This document shows positions 23,381-35,075 of a stretch of 64,000 bases of DNA, piece by piece. The notes below the pieces were generated by a model. It saw only the letters and a program-made list of their open reading frames with translations. It was not told the origin of the DNA and did not search any database. The position numbers and the translations under genes were made by a program. The DNA comes from Chenopodium formosanum (lineage: Eukaryota > Streptophyta > Magnoliopsida > Caryophyllales > Amaranthaceae), in NCBI GenBank assembly GCA_024500155.1, contig CM044879.1, positions 24,546,572 through 24,610,571 of the forward strand, written 5' to 3'. How positions within the stretch are numbered: position 1 is the first letter of the stretch; each line of letters starts with the position of its first letter.

Positions 23381-25104
23381 AAATCCGAGTTATAAAGAAT
23401 AAGTTATGGCTAAAATACTAAACTGAGTCCAAACCGAACCTAAGCCCACCTTACCTACGACCCAATGATCATGTGGAGGGTCCAAAGGATTTTATCCCAC
23501 TCCTAATCCAATTAGAATTAATTGGAAGCTTCAATAAGCTTCTAAAAGATCTTAAATATCCTTTTTGAAAAGATAAGATTAAAGAGTTTGAAATAAATTA
23601 AAATTCCTCTAGTAATTCAATTCGAATTGAAAGACGTTCAAAGATAGTCAGAAATTATTTTCGTGCTTCCCTGTTTTTATCTAATTCTTAGATGTTTGGA
23701 TAGCTCTTGAAATTATCTTTCTAATTATATATTATAATATTAATTCCGAGCTAGAACGAAAAAGATATGATTGAAATACGAAACTCTATCCAAAACTGAC
23801 ACCGTCTCACAATTTCAGTTTTTTTTTTTTTTATAAAAAATATTTTAATCTGATTCTAATTGTGTTAGAAAGTAGATTTCAATAGCTTTCCAACGACATA
23901 TCATTTATCTTATTCTGATTTCTGGATCAAAAGATATGATAAAAACAAAAACCGCAAAGATTGCTGTCTATCGAGTTTTATTCCGATTAAATTCGGATCT
24001 TATCTTAATTCTTCAACCCTTCTTTTTTCCCTATAAATAGAGGTCATATCTCCCCTTTTTCAATCATAAAAAAGCTTGATGACCAATCCTTCTCTATTCC
24101 TCTCTTTTCCTCCAAAAATCATTGTCTTCTCTTTCTCTCATATTCTAAGCCTCAAACCTATATTCCTAATTACATCATTCTTCCCCTAATTGAAGCACTC
24201 CAAGGAGTCCATACTTAACCCGAGGTTCCATCCTTAAACCAAGGCGTGAAAGCTACAAATAAATGAGGGTTTGGGCCAAATTAAATCTACATTTATTTAA
24301 TTTAATCTCCATTTTATTCATATTTTTTATTGAAGTTACTAACAATTTATTCATGATGATGTAGCAATTTAAAGGAACGCGCGAAATGTGAGTAATTAAT
24401 TTAATTACTTATATTATTTTTTATTTCTAATATCATGATTAGGGTTATTTTATTTGATTTGGACTAACGCTATTATTGTTGAATTCCTTCCAATATTAAT
24501 GTTTATTCTATTATTATTTATGATCACCATATTGCATGTTTAAAGGGAATATGTAATTGAAAACCACGACTAATAAGATAATTTGGACGACCGGTTTAGG
24601 TTCCTTTAATCTTGTTATTAAATCAAGTGATCACTAATATTTTAGAATAATGTGTTGCATTAATATTAAACCAATTTAGTATAATAATAGTTTGGAGCAA
24701 ATTGAATCTTGTTTGCATGCCTTTGAGATCACAGGAACACTTTCCACAATAAGAATCGAGTAGAGGCCAATACGGGCGAATGTGACTCCATGACTCACTT
24801 TGTACCATCATCCCCGATCCTCCTTTCGTGGTTCCGATCATATGAAGTTAGTAATCTCATGGATTATGAATGGGGTGTAACCTTCACAGGCCAATCGTTG
24901 TTATTGCCTATCGTTGTCCCTTTTCGTGGTTGCCTTAAATGATCCATGAACGGTTTACAAGTTCCTTAAAAACTTGTTAACGGCTCCCTACTTTGCTTTG
25001 TCCCTAATCGTTGTCCCTAATCGTAATTCCCATTTCCTATGAGTGTCAAGCATATTCACAACATGCTTTTATGTAGGCGCACTTCAAATGACGCCTACAG
25101 ACGT

Positions 25105-26158
25105 TTTTAGGGGTCTTGGGCTAACTCTGACGCTGTCGTTAGGGGATTCTCGGAAAAAAGGAAATTGCGACAAAAATGGGTGAAGTTAGGGTTAGGGTTT
25201 TGTAAATTTCATTCGATCGGTTTCGAAGTTCTCTGTTCTGGTTTTCCTCTTTGGTTTATGGCAAGTTTTGATTCAGCAATTGTTTTTGGTGCTCTGAATT
25301 TGGCTCTGTAACGACTGTAAGTCTTCGCTCTCCTTAGTTCTTCAAGTGGTAAGGGGAAGTAATTTTGGTTTAAATGACTAGGTATTGGGTGGTGAGAAGG
25401 GAAAATACCTTTCCCTTCACCTTTGTTTCATGTCTGGAATTTGGAGAAGTTAGTCTTCTTGTTGTAGGCAGTTTTGGTTAATCCTTCCTAGGCAGTGGGT
25501 TTGCTTTAAAGAACAAGTTGGGTGAAAGTCATTTGTTAATGGCTCTTCATATGTTAGGTTTACGAGTGTACGACTTGAAGGTTTGGTGTTTTGTTTCGTC
25601 GTCAGTTGGCTCTAATTTTTATAATTGGAGTTCTTTCTATGTTTTCAGGTTTGTGATGGGTTTTGTACTCTTTACATTCAAAATTTCAAATATGTGCGCT
25701 GCTCCCATATTATTTGGGGTTTATAGTATGCTACCAATCATGAATTTCTTTCCTTTAAAAGAGAAATCAAGTTACTTGTTATCGTGATATTATCAACCTT
25801 CCTTTTGTTTCTTGCTTTGGTTTTGTTTTTCAAGCTCCACAGGTTACAAAGAGTTTCTACCGTGGTCAATTACCCAAGCTTCACCCTGGGTGAAAAAGAA
25901 AAAACACCGAGAATAACATGTAATGTAGGGTTCAACTCGCTTGAATCACAGTGTTGCTACCTACAAAGTGGTTCCAATTAACACTCAAGGGATGACTAAG
26001 AAAGAAGTTTCTTTTAAGTTGGTTTGTTATCTTGTGTTCATATGAGCAAGTGTTGCTCGTAGCTTTGTTATTGTAGAGCTCTTAATAGGCCTAGTTCTTA
26101 TTGTTTTTAGCTTAAACTCTTTCAATACATGCAAATTAATCCTTTATCAAAAAAAAAA
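25105..26158 (+). mobile_element. Possible 3' end of a decayed retroposon
   Basis: The sequence ends in ATCCTTTATC followed by a run of ten A (about 26149-26158), like an L1 or SINE tail. The body has no long open frame. The part left of the reverse LTR (about 15400-15722) probably belongs to the same unit. No matching TSD was found, so this is weak. Confidence 0.3.
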
Positions 26159-27099
26159 TAATTGTATATATATTTCTTTTAAAAAAAAAATTATATGTTT
26201 ACAACTCAATCCCAATATTAGCAATTGTTATTTCCACCAAATAATTTTCATTTTAACTAAAGTTTTCTAAATCCATGTAACCCAAACCAAATAAATCCTT
26301 TTTTTAAAATTATTTGCCATACCTTCTTTTTTTTTATGAAAATTAATTATTTGATTTTAATTTTTTTTTTTTTCAGATAAACCAGGTATTGAAGTTTCAC
26401 AAATTTAGTTCTAACAATCACCTTATAAATTAGACTATAGTAATTGTTCATATAAAAATTGATCTCACAACTTAATTAATAAAACTATACAACCAATTAT
26501 ATGTATACATAGCATGTGAATTTGTTATAAATTTTTTGATGTAACGGGTTTGAATGAATAGTGCCATAATTATTATAATCTTAAAGCAAGCTTTTATTTA
26601 TGGATGACTTAATGTACTAATTTGTCTAGTTTCTACAATCCGAATGACTCGACCTCATCACGTACTAATATTCATTACATGGAATGCGCGAGTGGAGTTT
26701 TGAAAACATGTACATTTTATAATTCTATTTGCAATACTTTTAATTACATGTAAAAATGTTAAGTATAAAAAAAACACTCATTTATCCCATAAAGATTCTT
26801 TATTCTCTAAATTTCAGTGAATTCTAAATTTTAATGAATTAAAGACTTTGATAGTGTTTAGTTAGTAGCTGAGTACACCGTATATAATTTAGGCAAAACT
26901 TTTTATGTAATACACTTGGGTGAGCTTAAAAGTAAGAGAACCCAAAGGTGATTCTTTTTTTTTTTTTTCTCATTTGATACTATATTCCTCATTTTAAGAT
27001 TAACTATGAGCAAAAAGTTATTAAATGGGCAAAAACACTCTTAGTGCACCCTTACACCAAGGGTGTATATAAAATTTTCACAATTTGGGAGTAAGCTAG
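26159..27099. other. AT-rich spacer
   Basis: No gene or clear element. 27040-27085 (CACCCTTACACCAAGGGTGT) resembles the hairpin-like ends of the two transposons inside the reverse LTR and may be one isolated end. Confidence 0.35.
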
Positions 27100-27103
27100 G
27101 TAA

Positions 27104-27430
27104 GGAAATTTTGACATTTGCTACCAGAAAAAAAAACCCTGATTCAAATTTGCTACCGGTTTATTTTATTATTATTTTTTTTTTTTACTTTGCTACCACC
27201 CAAATCTCATATTGTTAAATTTTACTACCACTTAACAGATTCCTAACTTATATAAAAAAAAAAAAAAATTCAAAAATTCAAAAAACAGAAATAGTCACCC
27301 TTAACTACTAGCCCCCTCTTGTCAGCCACCCCTCCCCCTACCCCCTTCCGGCAGCAGGCGCCCAGAGTTTCGGGCGGCGCCGGTGACCCCACCCCTGCCT
27401 GTTCCCCACCTACGCAGCCAACTCTCCTCC
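27104..27430 (+). mobile_element. Isolated MULE-type end plus C-rich block
   Basis: GGAAATTTTGACATTTGCTACC with repeated TTTGCTACC units (27104-27235) resembles the GGAAA-starting MULE ends at 37156 and 51253. It is followed by a C-rich block (27305-27425). A matching right end was not found. Confidence 0.35.
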
Positions 27431-27730
27431 ATTTTCTACTTCTTGCTGCCTCTAAAATCTTTGAACATCCAGCACAATTTCACCATCATTTATCAAAATC
27501 AAATCAATTGTTTCTGAAAACCTCCATTAGAGAAGAGAGAAAGATGAATATATACCTTGAACCAGAATATCATGGAAGGAAGAGAAGAGAAGGCAGAGGA
27601 GTAGAGCAATGGTGGTTGTTTTACTAGTGGGAGGGTTGCTGTGATAGAGAAATTTCCCATCGGAACTTGTCTCCCGCGTCGGAAAATATCTACTAAGTTG
27701 ACATTACATGGCTTTGACGGCGATATTTCG

Positions 27731-27776
27731 TTGTGTGTGTGTGTGTATATATATACATATACATACATATACATAT
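27731..27776. repeat. (GT)n/(TA)n/(ACAT)n compound microsatellite
   Basis: GTGTGTGT followed by TATATA and CATATACATA units. Confidence 0.85.
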
Positions 27777-27853
27777 AAGTAAGGAAATTAGTTGTCCCAT
27801 GATGCGCATTTCGTGACAATAGGCCCCTCCCTAATTTGTTTGGGGTTAATAAA

Positions 27854-28205
27854 TGGTACCAGAGCAACCCGTCGGCTGAGTGCTGATCGTGGATAATTAA
27901 TCCTATGTCAGTCGCCTAGCGAGGGAGAATTTTGGGGCTATTTGGTCATTACTAGACTGGATATACACTTTGGCTACCTAGTTGCCATTAGGCGTACTAC
28001 TGGAGTCCCTAGCTTTCTAGGCGCAACGAGGGCGTTGCCATTCTCAAGTGGGGGTGTATGTAATGCTCCTCATGATTGCTTTAAAATGATTTTATATACA
28101 TACAACTCATATCAATAAGATGCATCTTCCTTTTAGGGAACTCATATGCTAAGATACTACATAGTTAAGCATGCTTGGGTGGGAGTAGTCGGGATGTGCA
28201 TGAGT
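27854..28205 (+). mobile_element. Cassandra-like TRIM remnant with 5S rRNA-like LTR
   Basis: TGGTACCAGAGCA (27854-27866) matches the primer-binding site complementary to initiator tRNA-Met, with one change. About 190 bp downstream a purine-rich tract (AAGTGGGGGTG) precedes TGTAATGCTCCTCATG, an LTR-like start at about 28058. Within that LTR, 28163-28203 (TAGTTAAGCATGCTTGGGTG...) strongly resembles the internal promoter region of plant 5S rRNA. A 5S-like LTR, a short non-coding interior and a Met primer site together are the hallmark of Cassandra TRIMs. The presumed 5' LTR (before 27850) does not show the 5S segment, so the copy is damaged. Confidence 0.6.
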
Positions 28206-28620
28206 GAGGACAAAACAAAAATATTACGAAATACTACATAAATTAAAGTATATAAAAGACATTTAGAAATATTTCATTTGGTATATATGGAATATGATTG
28301 TGAAACTGGAAAGAAAATATCATAAGGTATAAATAGTTTACTTAAAGATTTTGCCAAAAAAAAAAAGCGAAAAAGGCGGGAAAAATTATACAACGTAATG
28401 ACAAGTATCATGGAAGGAATTGCTTTTATTATAGGTTTATATATATGTATATCTATTTAATTCATATATATATGAATAAAATAGAGTTTAGTTTTTTACT
28501 ATTCCATAAATTTCCTTTTTTAAATAAGATTATTAATTGAATATTTAATTCATTTTAAATTTAATTCAACTTGATTGAATTCTTTATATGGAATGTTAAT
28601 TATTAGAAGTTGGGGACATT
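28206..28620. other. AT-rich spacer
   Basis: May include the rest of the TRIM LTR. Otherwise nothing recognisable. Confidence 0.3.
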
Positions 28621-28624
28621 AATT

Positions 28625-29380
28625 AGAGAAACTCCAATGGTTGTAGCTGGGGACTTGCTTGTAATAGTAAATAATCCCTAGCTATTAGCTTGACCATTAG
28701 AGCTAGGAAATGCAATTAGGTTGGCTAAGCAAATTGACAAAGCTTATTTTCTTGGAGAAAAACTTTCCAAAAAAATAAAAATAAATAATAGAATCAATAA
28801 AGTGAAATATAAAAAATTAATTAAGAAGGTGAAGTTCATTTAAATTGTTAGCTAATAGCAAGCAATTGGAGTTCAAAGTAGCTACATTGACGAGGAAGTA
28901 GAAATGAAGGAATGTTATGCATGTAGAAATGCATAAAAGGGGCATTCGTGTAGTTACATATATGTACGAGAGTCGTATTATTGGATGATCAAATAATACC
29001 ACTGAACATACGGTGATACTATATATGCATATAGTAGAATTATATATGTATTCAGTTTGTACATAATTTATGCATAAATAGTACTACTGAAGATTCAATG
29101 GTACTATAAGCTTACAGTGGAACAATCAGCATGTAGTTTACCCATCACGTGAGACAATCTGACCAAAAAATAGGTGGGGTCCACCTAAAACCTCTCTCTT
29201 TCTATCTCTCTCCTCTTTTCACTCTCTACTATGTGTTTTTAGAATATTTTAATCATTGTTATGTATTTACAAATACATAACATTCCTCCCCTTATAATGC
29301 CTCTACATTGACAATTAGCTTAAAAGCTTATGTGGCATGCCAAGCTAATTGTCAAATTAGCTTGCCGTTGGAGTTGCTCT
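28625..29380. mobile_element. Possible TIR element with AGAGxAACTCCAA ends
   Basis: The left end (AGAGAAACTCCAATGG) and the inverted right end (AGAGCAACTCCAACGG) match over about 16 bp. The interior has inverted AAGCTAATTGTCAA motifs near the right end. No coding sequence and no clear TSD. Confidence 0.35.
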
Positions 29381-30065
29381 TATGGGTAATTCAAAACTTA
29401 AACATCAAATTTTCATAACTCCCTTCTTTCCTTATGAGGAGTACTGCACTACATACTACGGATGTGTGTGACAGTAAAATTAACTAATGATTTTTTTTAT
29501 TGCAAAAAAAAATTCTAATCAAGGGGTGAAAATGATAAAATCATGTATATTTTTATATAAAACATTAGAGATAAACATAATTTATTGAAAATTAATTCAT
29601 ATAATTTTTAGGTGACATTCTACTAAGATATTGTTATTAATGCTAAACTACATTTTTTAAAAATTTCGTGATTATTAAAAAAAATGTTTATCAAATATAT
29701 ATAATATCTACTACCTTCAGTTCGATTTACTCGCAACAAATTCCATTTTGGGGTGGTTCAAATTACTCGCAACAAAAAAAAAATCCTTATTTGGTGAGTA
29801 TTGTCCTACAAATTGACATTTATGCCCTTATTTTTTAAAAAAAAAACAAACTTATTAACACTCCTAATTTAACTTAGTTATGTCTATGTTTTAATTAAGT
29901 AAACTAATCACTCCCACCAAATTTACCCCTTTCCCTTTAAATTCATTGATCACCCAACCACCTTCATTGAATCTGCATTCAATTCCCATTGAAGATGTTT
30001 GAGAGCATTCAATTCTAGAAATTTTTCCCAGAAAATGAACCCCCCCAAACCCTAACACTATAAAT

Positions 30066-30068
30066 CTT

Positions 30069-30100
<32 letters not shown>

Positions 30101-30110
30101 CTCTACGCCT
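30066..30110. repeat. (CT)n tract in MLE-1 leader
   Basis: TCTCTCTC run just upstream of the plus-strand ORF of MLE-1, in what would be its 5' UTR. Confidence 0.85.
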
Positions 30111-30190
30111 CCTCACCGTACTTCAATTTCGTGGGTTTTTTCCCTTCTTTCTCTCTCTCTTCGTATTCTAGGTGTTGGTACTCTTCGAAA

Positions 30191-30733
30191 ATGGATTCTC
30201 CTCAACCAAAACAATCAGATTCAAACAAATATGAGTCCCTCTCTTCTGGATCTACCAGATCACCAACACCACCAGCTCCCGGAGTCACTAAGTAGTACCT
30301 CGTCGGGGTTCTGGGGTTATGAAGCCAGTGAGGCGTGCTTCTTTGATTGCGCGTCGAAGGATCCGTGGTGTTAAGCTTGTTGAATACATCTCTAGCGATT
30401 CTGAAGAGGAGACCGCTCAGGTTTCTGGCTCCAAAAAACGTGCTCCTCCCACTCCAACGGCAGATCCAGGTCCGGCAACCACCACAAATGGTGGATCTGC
30501 TGCTGCGGTGGGTATTCCACCTGTTTCATCACCCCTTGATGCTAACTCGGATACTGGGTCTTCGGTGGTGCCCCCTGAGATGACTGCTGCTGAGGTCCTC
30601 CAGCCACCAGCGGATCATCCTATGATGGTTGGGTCTAAGCGCAGGGAGGAAGCGCGTTAGATCTGGCCTTCCTAAGGGTTTGGAGCCTGATGATGTTCTG
30701 GAGGCATACCTTCAGATCTACTACCCTTTGTAG
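30191..30733 (+). pseudogene. MLE-1 second ORF: Arg-rich, SIM-like protein (unrecognised)
   Basis: ATG 30191 opens MDSPQPKQSDSNKYESL, Ser/Pro-rich, closing at TAG 30293. The +1 frame carries on as VMKPVRRASLIARRRIRG, then VEYISSDSEEE, then Pro/Thr/Ser-rich sequence ending at 30660. A second shift would continue into LPKGLEPDDVLEAYLQIYYPL and a TAG at 30731. So one protein with two frameshifts is likely. The basic stretch followed by hydrophobic-SSDSEEE resembles a nuclear localisation signal plus a SUMO-interaction motif (inference). MLE-2 has a similar ORF in the same place and orientation. No transposase motif is present and I do not know this family. Confidence 0.6.
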
Positions 30734-31533
30734 TCCCTTCCCCCAAACTAATTGGGCAGCGTAATTTCTATGAACCCTAATCTTTGCATTTTCTATGATT
30801 TTATGTTAAGTGATGATTTTGATTACTGATTGGGTTGATATACCATACTTGTTGCCTGTTGTGTTTGATTTGTGGTAAAAAAATTGGCATGTTGTTGCTG
30901 GGTTGTGCTTATTCATTTCTGTTTGCTGGTTTTGATGTTACTTTTTACCCTTGAGTCCTTGTGAATTAAAGATTGATGATTTATGTACTACTGTGGATTT
31001 TGTGCTTGTACTTGTACCCTTGAGTCCATGGGTTGTGCTTGTATTGTTTCCTTGGTGGTGTGTGGTTTTTGTTGATGGGTATGGTGTGCAGTACTGATTA
31101 GAGGAGTCCCCTTGACATTGATGCATTGAGTCCCCCCTCCCATGTTGCATCATTCAGTGTCTGTATATCCAAATGATGAAAGGACTCATCAGATAGCTAT
31201 TTGAGTCAAATGGATGCTCTAGGAACCTCTGTTTGAGGATTCTATTGAGGTACCATAACTCATTGATGCCTTGAAAGAAAAAAAAAACCCATTCTGATGG
31301 ATTGTAGAGAATACGAAAGGTGTTATTTCCATTAATGTGGCCTAAATAACCCATATTTACATCACAGTTGCTTACATAGATTGCATGACTACCTATGAAT
31401 AATTCCATGTAATATGTACCAAAATACACCTAACCAATAACAAACAAATTACAAAAAACATGTTTATCTATGAATTGGTTATGTGTGGCAGTCAATGCCT
31501 TAAGCAAAACAAAATAATCAGTTCCTGTCACCT

Positions 31534-33071
31534 TTAATCTGCATCAACTTCCATATGCCCTTCTTCTTCACCATTTACTGGGATTGTGATTGAGTCTAGA
31601 TAACTGACAACCTCTGCAATTAGTCCCTTGTCCACCTCTAACAGATCTGGCAATATCCCTTGTCTGTCTAAACTCCTTTTCTGCATGTGTGGTGTGGTGT
31701 AATTGTTGCCCCCTCTCCTTCTAAGTGCTTCAACCATGCATGATTGCAGTGTTAGCCAACTGTACTTGTTCAATTCTGGTTCAAACTATTGAAAAGCTAT
31801 TTCCACTTCCTTGATAAGTTCATCTAGATTTTGGGGAAATGATTGATACTGAATTGACTGAATCACATTGAATAGTCCCAAGTCTAGAACATTCATGTCT
31901 GGTGATTGAGCTGGTTGAAAAAAAACTGAATGTTGAATCCATATGCTTGTGTGGCTGCTTGAAATTCTGCATCTTGTGGTACTTGATGAGGTCTTGCATT
32001 ATCCCACTGTATAGTGATATTCTTTGGTAGTTGTGAGGGCCACTGCTCATGTAAAGTTGGCAACACATGTTTTAGTAGCATGTCCCTAGTTGCTTCTTTG
32101 TTTATGCTCTGGACTGCCTTAGCCTCAATTGTGCCCTTATCTCTGTTTTTGCTCTTTTTCTTTGCTGCCTCATACTTAACAAAAGAAAATAACCCATACT
32201 TTCCATCATGCTAGAGTTGTTTGTTTTCATCATACAAGGGTTTGCCTATCATGCCCATAAACATGGCTTTGACCTTAAACCTTCTTGATTGTTGTGCTCT
32301 GTATGGATCCTCTTCTGTTGGAAGTAGATAGAAAGTTCTTCTTTTAGGGTTTATGAAAAACCATTTCCCATCTATGTGTATCCTTTGTTGCATGTCAACA
32401 ATGGTAGGGTCCCCTTGAGATGGAATTGGGTGAATGTGACTAAGAACCCACTTAAGCCTGGCTATTTTGTGATTGTCAGTAAGTGCAAGTTTGTTTGTGC
32501 TTGTGTGTGTTCTTAATCTACCCCTCTGCCTTAGCCTATGCAAAGCAGCCTTAGAAATATGCAGAGCTGCAGCATACCCTCTCTTAGTTTGTCTCTTGTA
32601 CAGAGGCACAGAAGTTAGGAATTCATCACTGTACTCTGTTAGTTTTCTACCAACAGTGCCTAATTTTTTTGTCCTAACATCTAAAGCATGACCCTCTACT
32701 ATGTGTTGCTTTATTACCTGAAACCACCTTGTAGTTGTTGATCTATGCACATGATGTTTCCTAGCCAACTTGGATAAAAATCCTCTTGGCACTGAGTCCC
32801 CCTCCATGTTAAGCATGATCTCATCTACAAGTTGGCGCTTCTCTTGCACTGTCATTTCCCTGCTTTGTCTACCATACATATGACCTTCACCTTTTTCTTC
32901 ACCATCATCATCTGCTTCATACCCAGCATCTTCTTATGAGTTGGTGTTGTTTTCTTCCGATTCTGGTACAAAAAACTCTTCATCTGAAAATTGATGAAAT
33001 GATTCTCATGTTTGCTCCTCATTGTAAAGTTGTTGTTCATTGAAAAAGAGTTCTTCAAAGAACTCTGCCAT
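31534..33071 (-). pseudogene. MLE-1 mariner transposase, DD39D, multiple stops
   Basis: The start at 33071 (MAEFFEELFF) matches the MAE start of MLE-2. An acidic N-terminus is followed by helix-turn-helix DNA-binding domains (KRQLVDEIM ... LARKHHVHRSTTTRWF), then the catalytic domain with RIHIDGKWFF, IQWDNARPHQV and, after a frameshift, PDMNVLDLGLF. The end is HMEVDAD, shared with MLE-2. Breaks: TGA 33008, TAA 32936, TAG 32213, a shift in the A run 31918-31925, and TAG 31788. The three catalytic Asp codons are still present. Mariner transposases cut and paste at TA sites; plant members have the DD39D spacing seen here. Confidence 0.93.
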
Positions 33072-33730
33072 GAGTCCCTACTCTATTTTTTTCAGGTAGT
33101 ATGAAGGTGATGAAATGGAGCCCAGAACTTTTTGGATGGTCTTGCACGGAGCCTGGAAGAACTGAACTCAGTTGCTGCTTTTGATTACTTTAGCACTGTG
33201 TATTTAGGCTAACTTTAAACTAATTGTAGTGTTGTGTAATTTGTAGGGTCTATGTTTTGAAAACATTAATTATCACCTCTTTAATCCCCCCTACCCCCTC
33301 CCTAATCTCCCCTGAAACTGCAAAACAATGTTCGATGTTTTTGGGAACTCCTCTATTTAAGAGGGGGAATTGGTTTAAAAGTGTTAAAATCTGAAGGTTT
33401 GGGGTTATTTGGCAAAAAGTTTGAATTTCACTTAAAAAAAGAGAGGGAAAACCTTGAAAAAAAAATGGGAACTCCCTCCTCATTTTGGCAGAAAAATAAG
33501 GAGGGAAAAACTCCTCCTACTTGATGCTGTGAGTCCCACGTGACTAAGTCAGAAAAAATGGGAGGGAAATTCCCACTATTTCCACTTTATTAACCAAAGG
33601 GGCCACATGATTTCCTCTTACTTTGTTCCCTTAATTACATACTCCACACATGCTTAAAGTCCCTTAAAAATTTTGCCTAGGTATGCGTAAATGTGTCCTT
33701 TGTTGCGGGTAAATCGAACCGGAGGTAGTA

Positions 33731-35075
33731 TTGTTTTCAAATTCAAAACATTAATTTTTACATATTCATATCCTAATATAATTCCAACTTTGCCTCATTA
33801 GCCAAAATCGTAGACCCAATACAAACTAGTTCCTTAGATTTTAACTGGGTATTCGGTTGTGCTCACCCTTGTCCCTACAACTAATTGTAGTACGGGGTAT
33901 CTGTAGGAGTTTATAGGTACTATAATGCGGAAAAACATGAATCATATTCATAAAGCACCTAATCCCAAGATCACATGCATAACACACAAGACACATAATT
34001 ATACCTTTGAAGCTTGAATTCCACGTAGCTATTCGACAGACAAATCAGGGAGAGAATAGAGCCCCAAGCGCTGCTCCTCTACTTAGTCCACGGGATTCGA
34101 ACGAGTCATCTACCAATACTAGATTGGTCAGGTGAAAGGAAGAATCACGATCACCACCTTTAATGGACAAGAACGACCACCACGAACCACCTTGAGAGGC
34201 GTCCGGAAGGGGAGAGAGTCGTGAGAGGAGAGAGATTTGAGGGGCTTGGTCCCGTGTTTGCTAACTCGGGTTATGATCTTACTGATCAATTGAATTACAC
34301 TTAATGTTGTTGTATGCAAACCCTAGACACCTAGTCTATTTATAGTCCCATTATAATTAGACTAGGGTTAGGAGGCCCAAAACCCTCCAACCTTCTCCAT
34401 ATGGCCGACCTTCATAGGGGATGAGTCCCATCATGGGCCTCATCCTCTCGTGCTCGATCTAGGCCCTTTGTGTGACCTTATAGGATCCGTCCAAGTGGGC
34501 TTTGGCCTATTTTACTAGCCGAAAGATCGTTAGTATCTCTAGCTATGATATAGCGACGACCAAAATGTACTAACTTAATTATCTTCATAATTTGATCCAT
34601 TTATATATCTGGTAATTACACACGACGAAGACATAAATCCTTCAGGTTTGAACTAAAATGATTGAAGCTGAATTGAACTGAATGAACTAAATAGAGCTGA
34701 AATGAATTGTTTATGAGAGAAAGAAATTAGGAAATGGACTGAACGAATTGAGTTGAGCTGAACTAATTGGAGCTGAACTGAACTGAAATTAAGCTGAAAA
34801 GAAAAGGCCCTTAGACTCATCACTTTTTTTTTATTATGTCGCAGAACATATTTTTTTCTTTAGTCCATTGGATTTACTATGTCGTTAAATAGATCTCACA
34901 CCCCTTTGCTACCCGCGTAAGTGGTTGTAAAGAAAAAAGGAAATTTTTAAGACAATTCTTTTGTCATGAAAAACATTATAAAATTTTTTAGCAACTTAAA
35001 ACTTGATTTAAATTAATTTTTTGAAGAAAAACCAAGGACCACTTTCCAATGTTTACTACACTACTTCCGGCGTTG
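33731..35075. other. Probable decayed LTR and spacer
   Basis: 33890-34640 resembles a reverse LTR: a TATA-like CTATTTATAG near 34337 and mixed-composition, non-coding sequence. I found no terminal TG/CA with matching duplication. 34640-34805 is a degenerate GAACTGAA/GAGCTGAA repeat. Confidence 0.3.

Larger units (their letters stand above)
15723..25099 (-). mobile_element. Reverse-oriented solo LTR, split by two insertions
   Basis: LTR-end sequence at 15723-15910 (TTTAGACACCTAAAAATGTC, expected TGTAGACACC) continues at 21329-21447 and 23391-25099, which ends ...GACGCCTACA. The 5-bp target GACGT flanks the whole (15718-15722 and 25100-25104). The right part is a reverse copy of the start of the solo LTR at 18698, and the left part a reverse copy of its end. 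Its own length is about 2.0 kb; no internal domain remains. Its middle also resembles the LTR at 35081. Likely a Gypsy-type family, but with no coding region the superfamily is inferred. Confidence 0.8.
29711..33728 (-). mobile_element. Mariner-like element MLE-1 (4.0 kb)
   Basis: Both termini start CTACCT and share a TIR of about 30 bp (CTACCTTCAGTTCGATTTAC on the left; CTACCTCCGGTTCGATTTAC inverted on the right), flanked by TA (29709-29710 and 33729-33730). It carries a DD39D transposase pseudogene on the minus strand (31534-33071) and a second reading region on the plus strand (30191-30733). The 11-bp motif TTACTCGCAAC occurs at positions 17 and 53 from the left end but only once at the right end. 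It is related to but well diverged from MLE-2 at 41579. Confidence 0.92.

Noticed and set aside
28163..28203. A 5S rRNA gene
   Set aside because: Only the internal part resembles 5S rRNA; both ends are missing and the context is an LTR.
30938..31153. Thr/His-rich ORF in MLE-1, minus
   Set aside because: It is in the non-coding part downstream of the second ORF; no counterpart is open in MLE-2.
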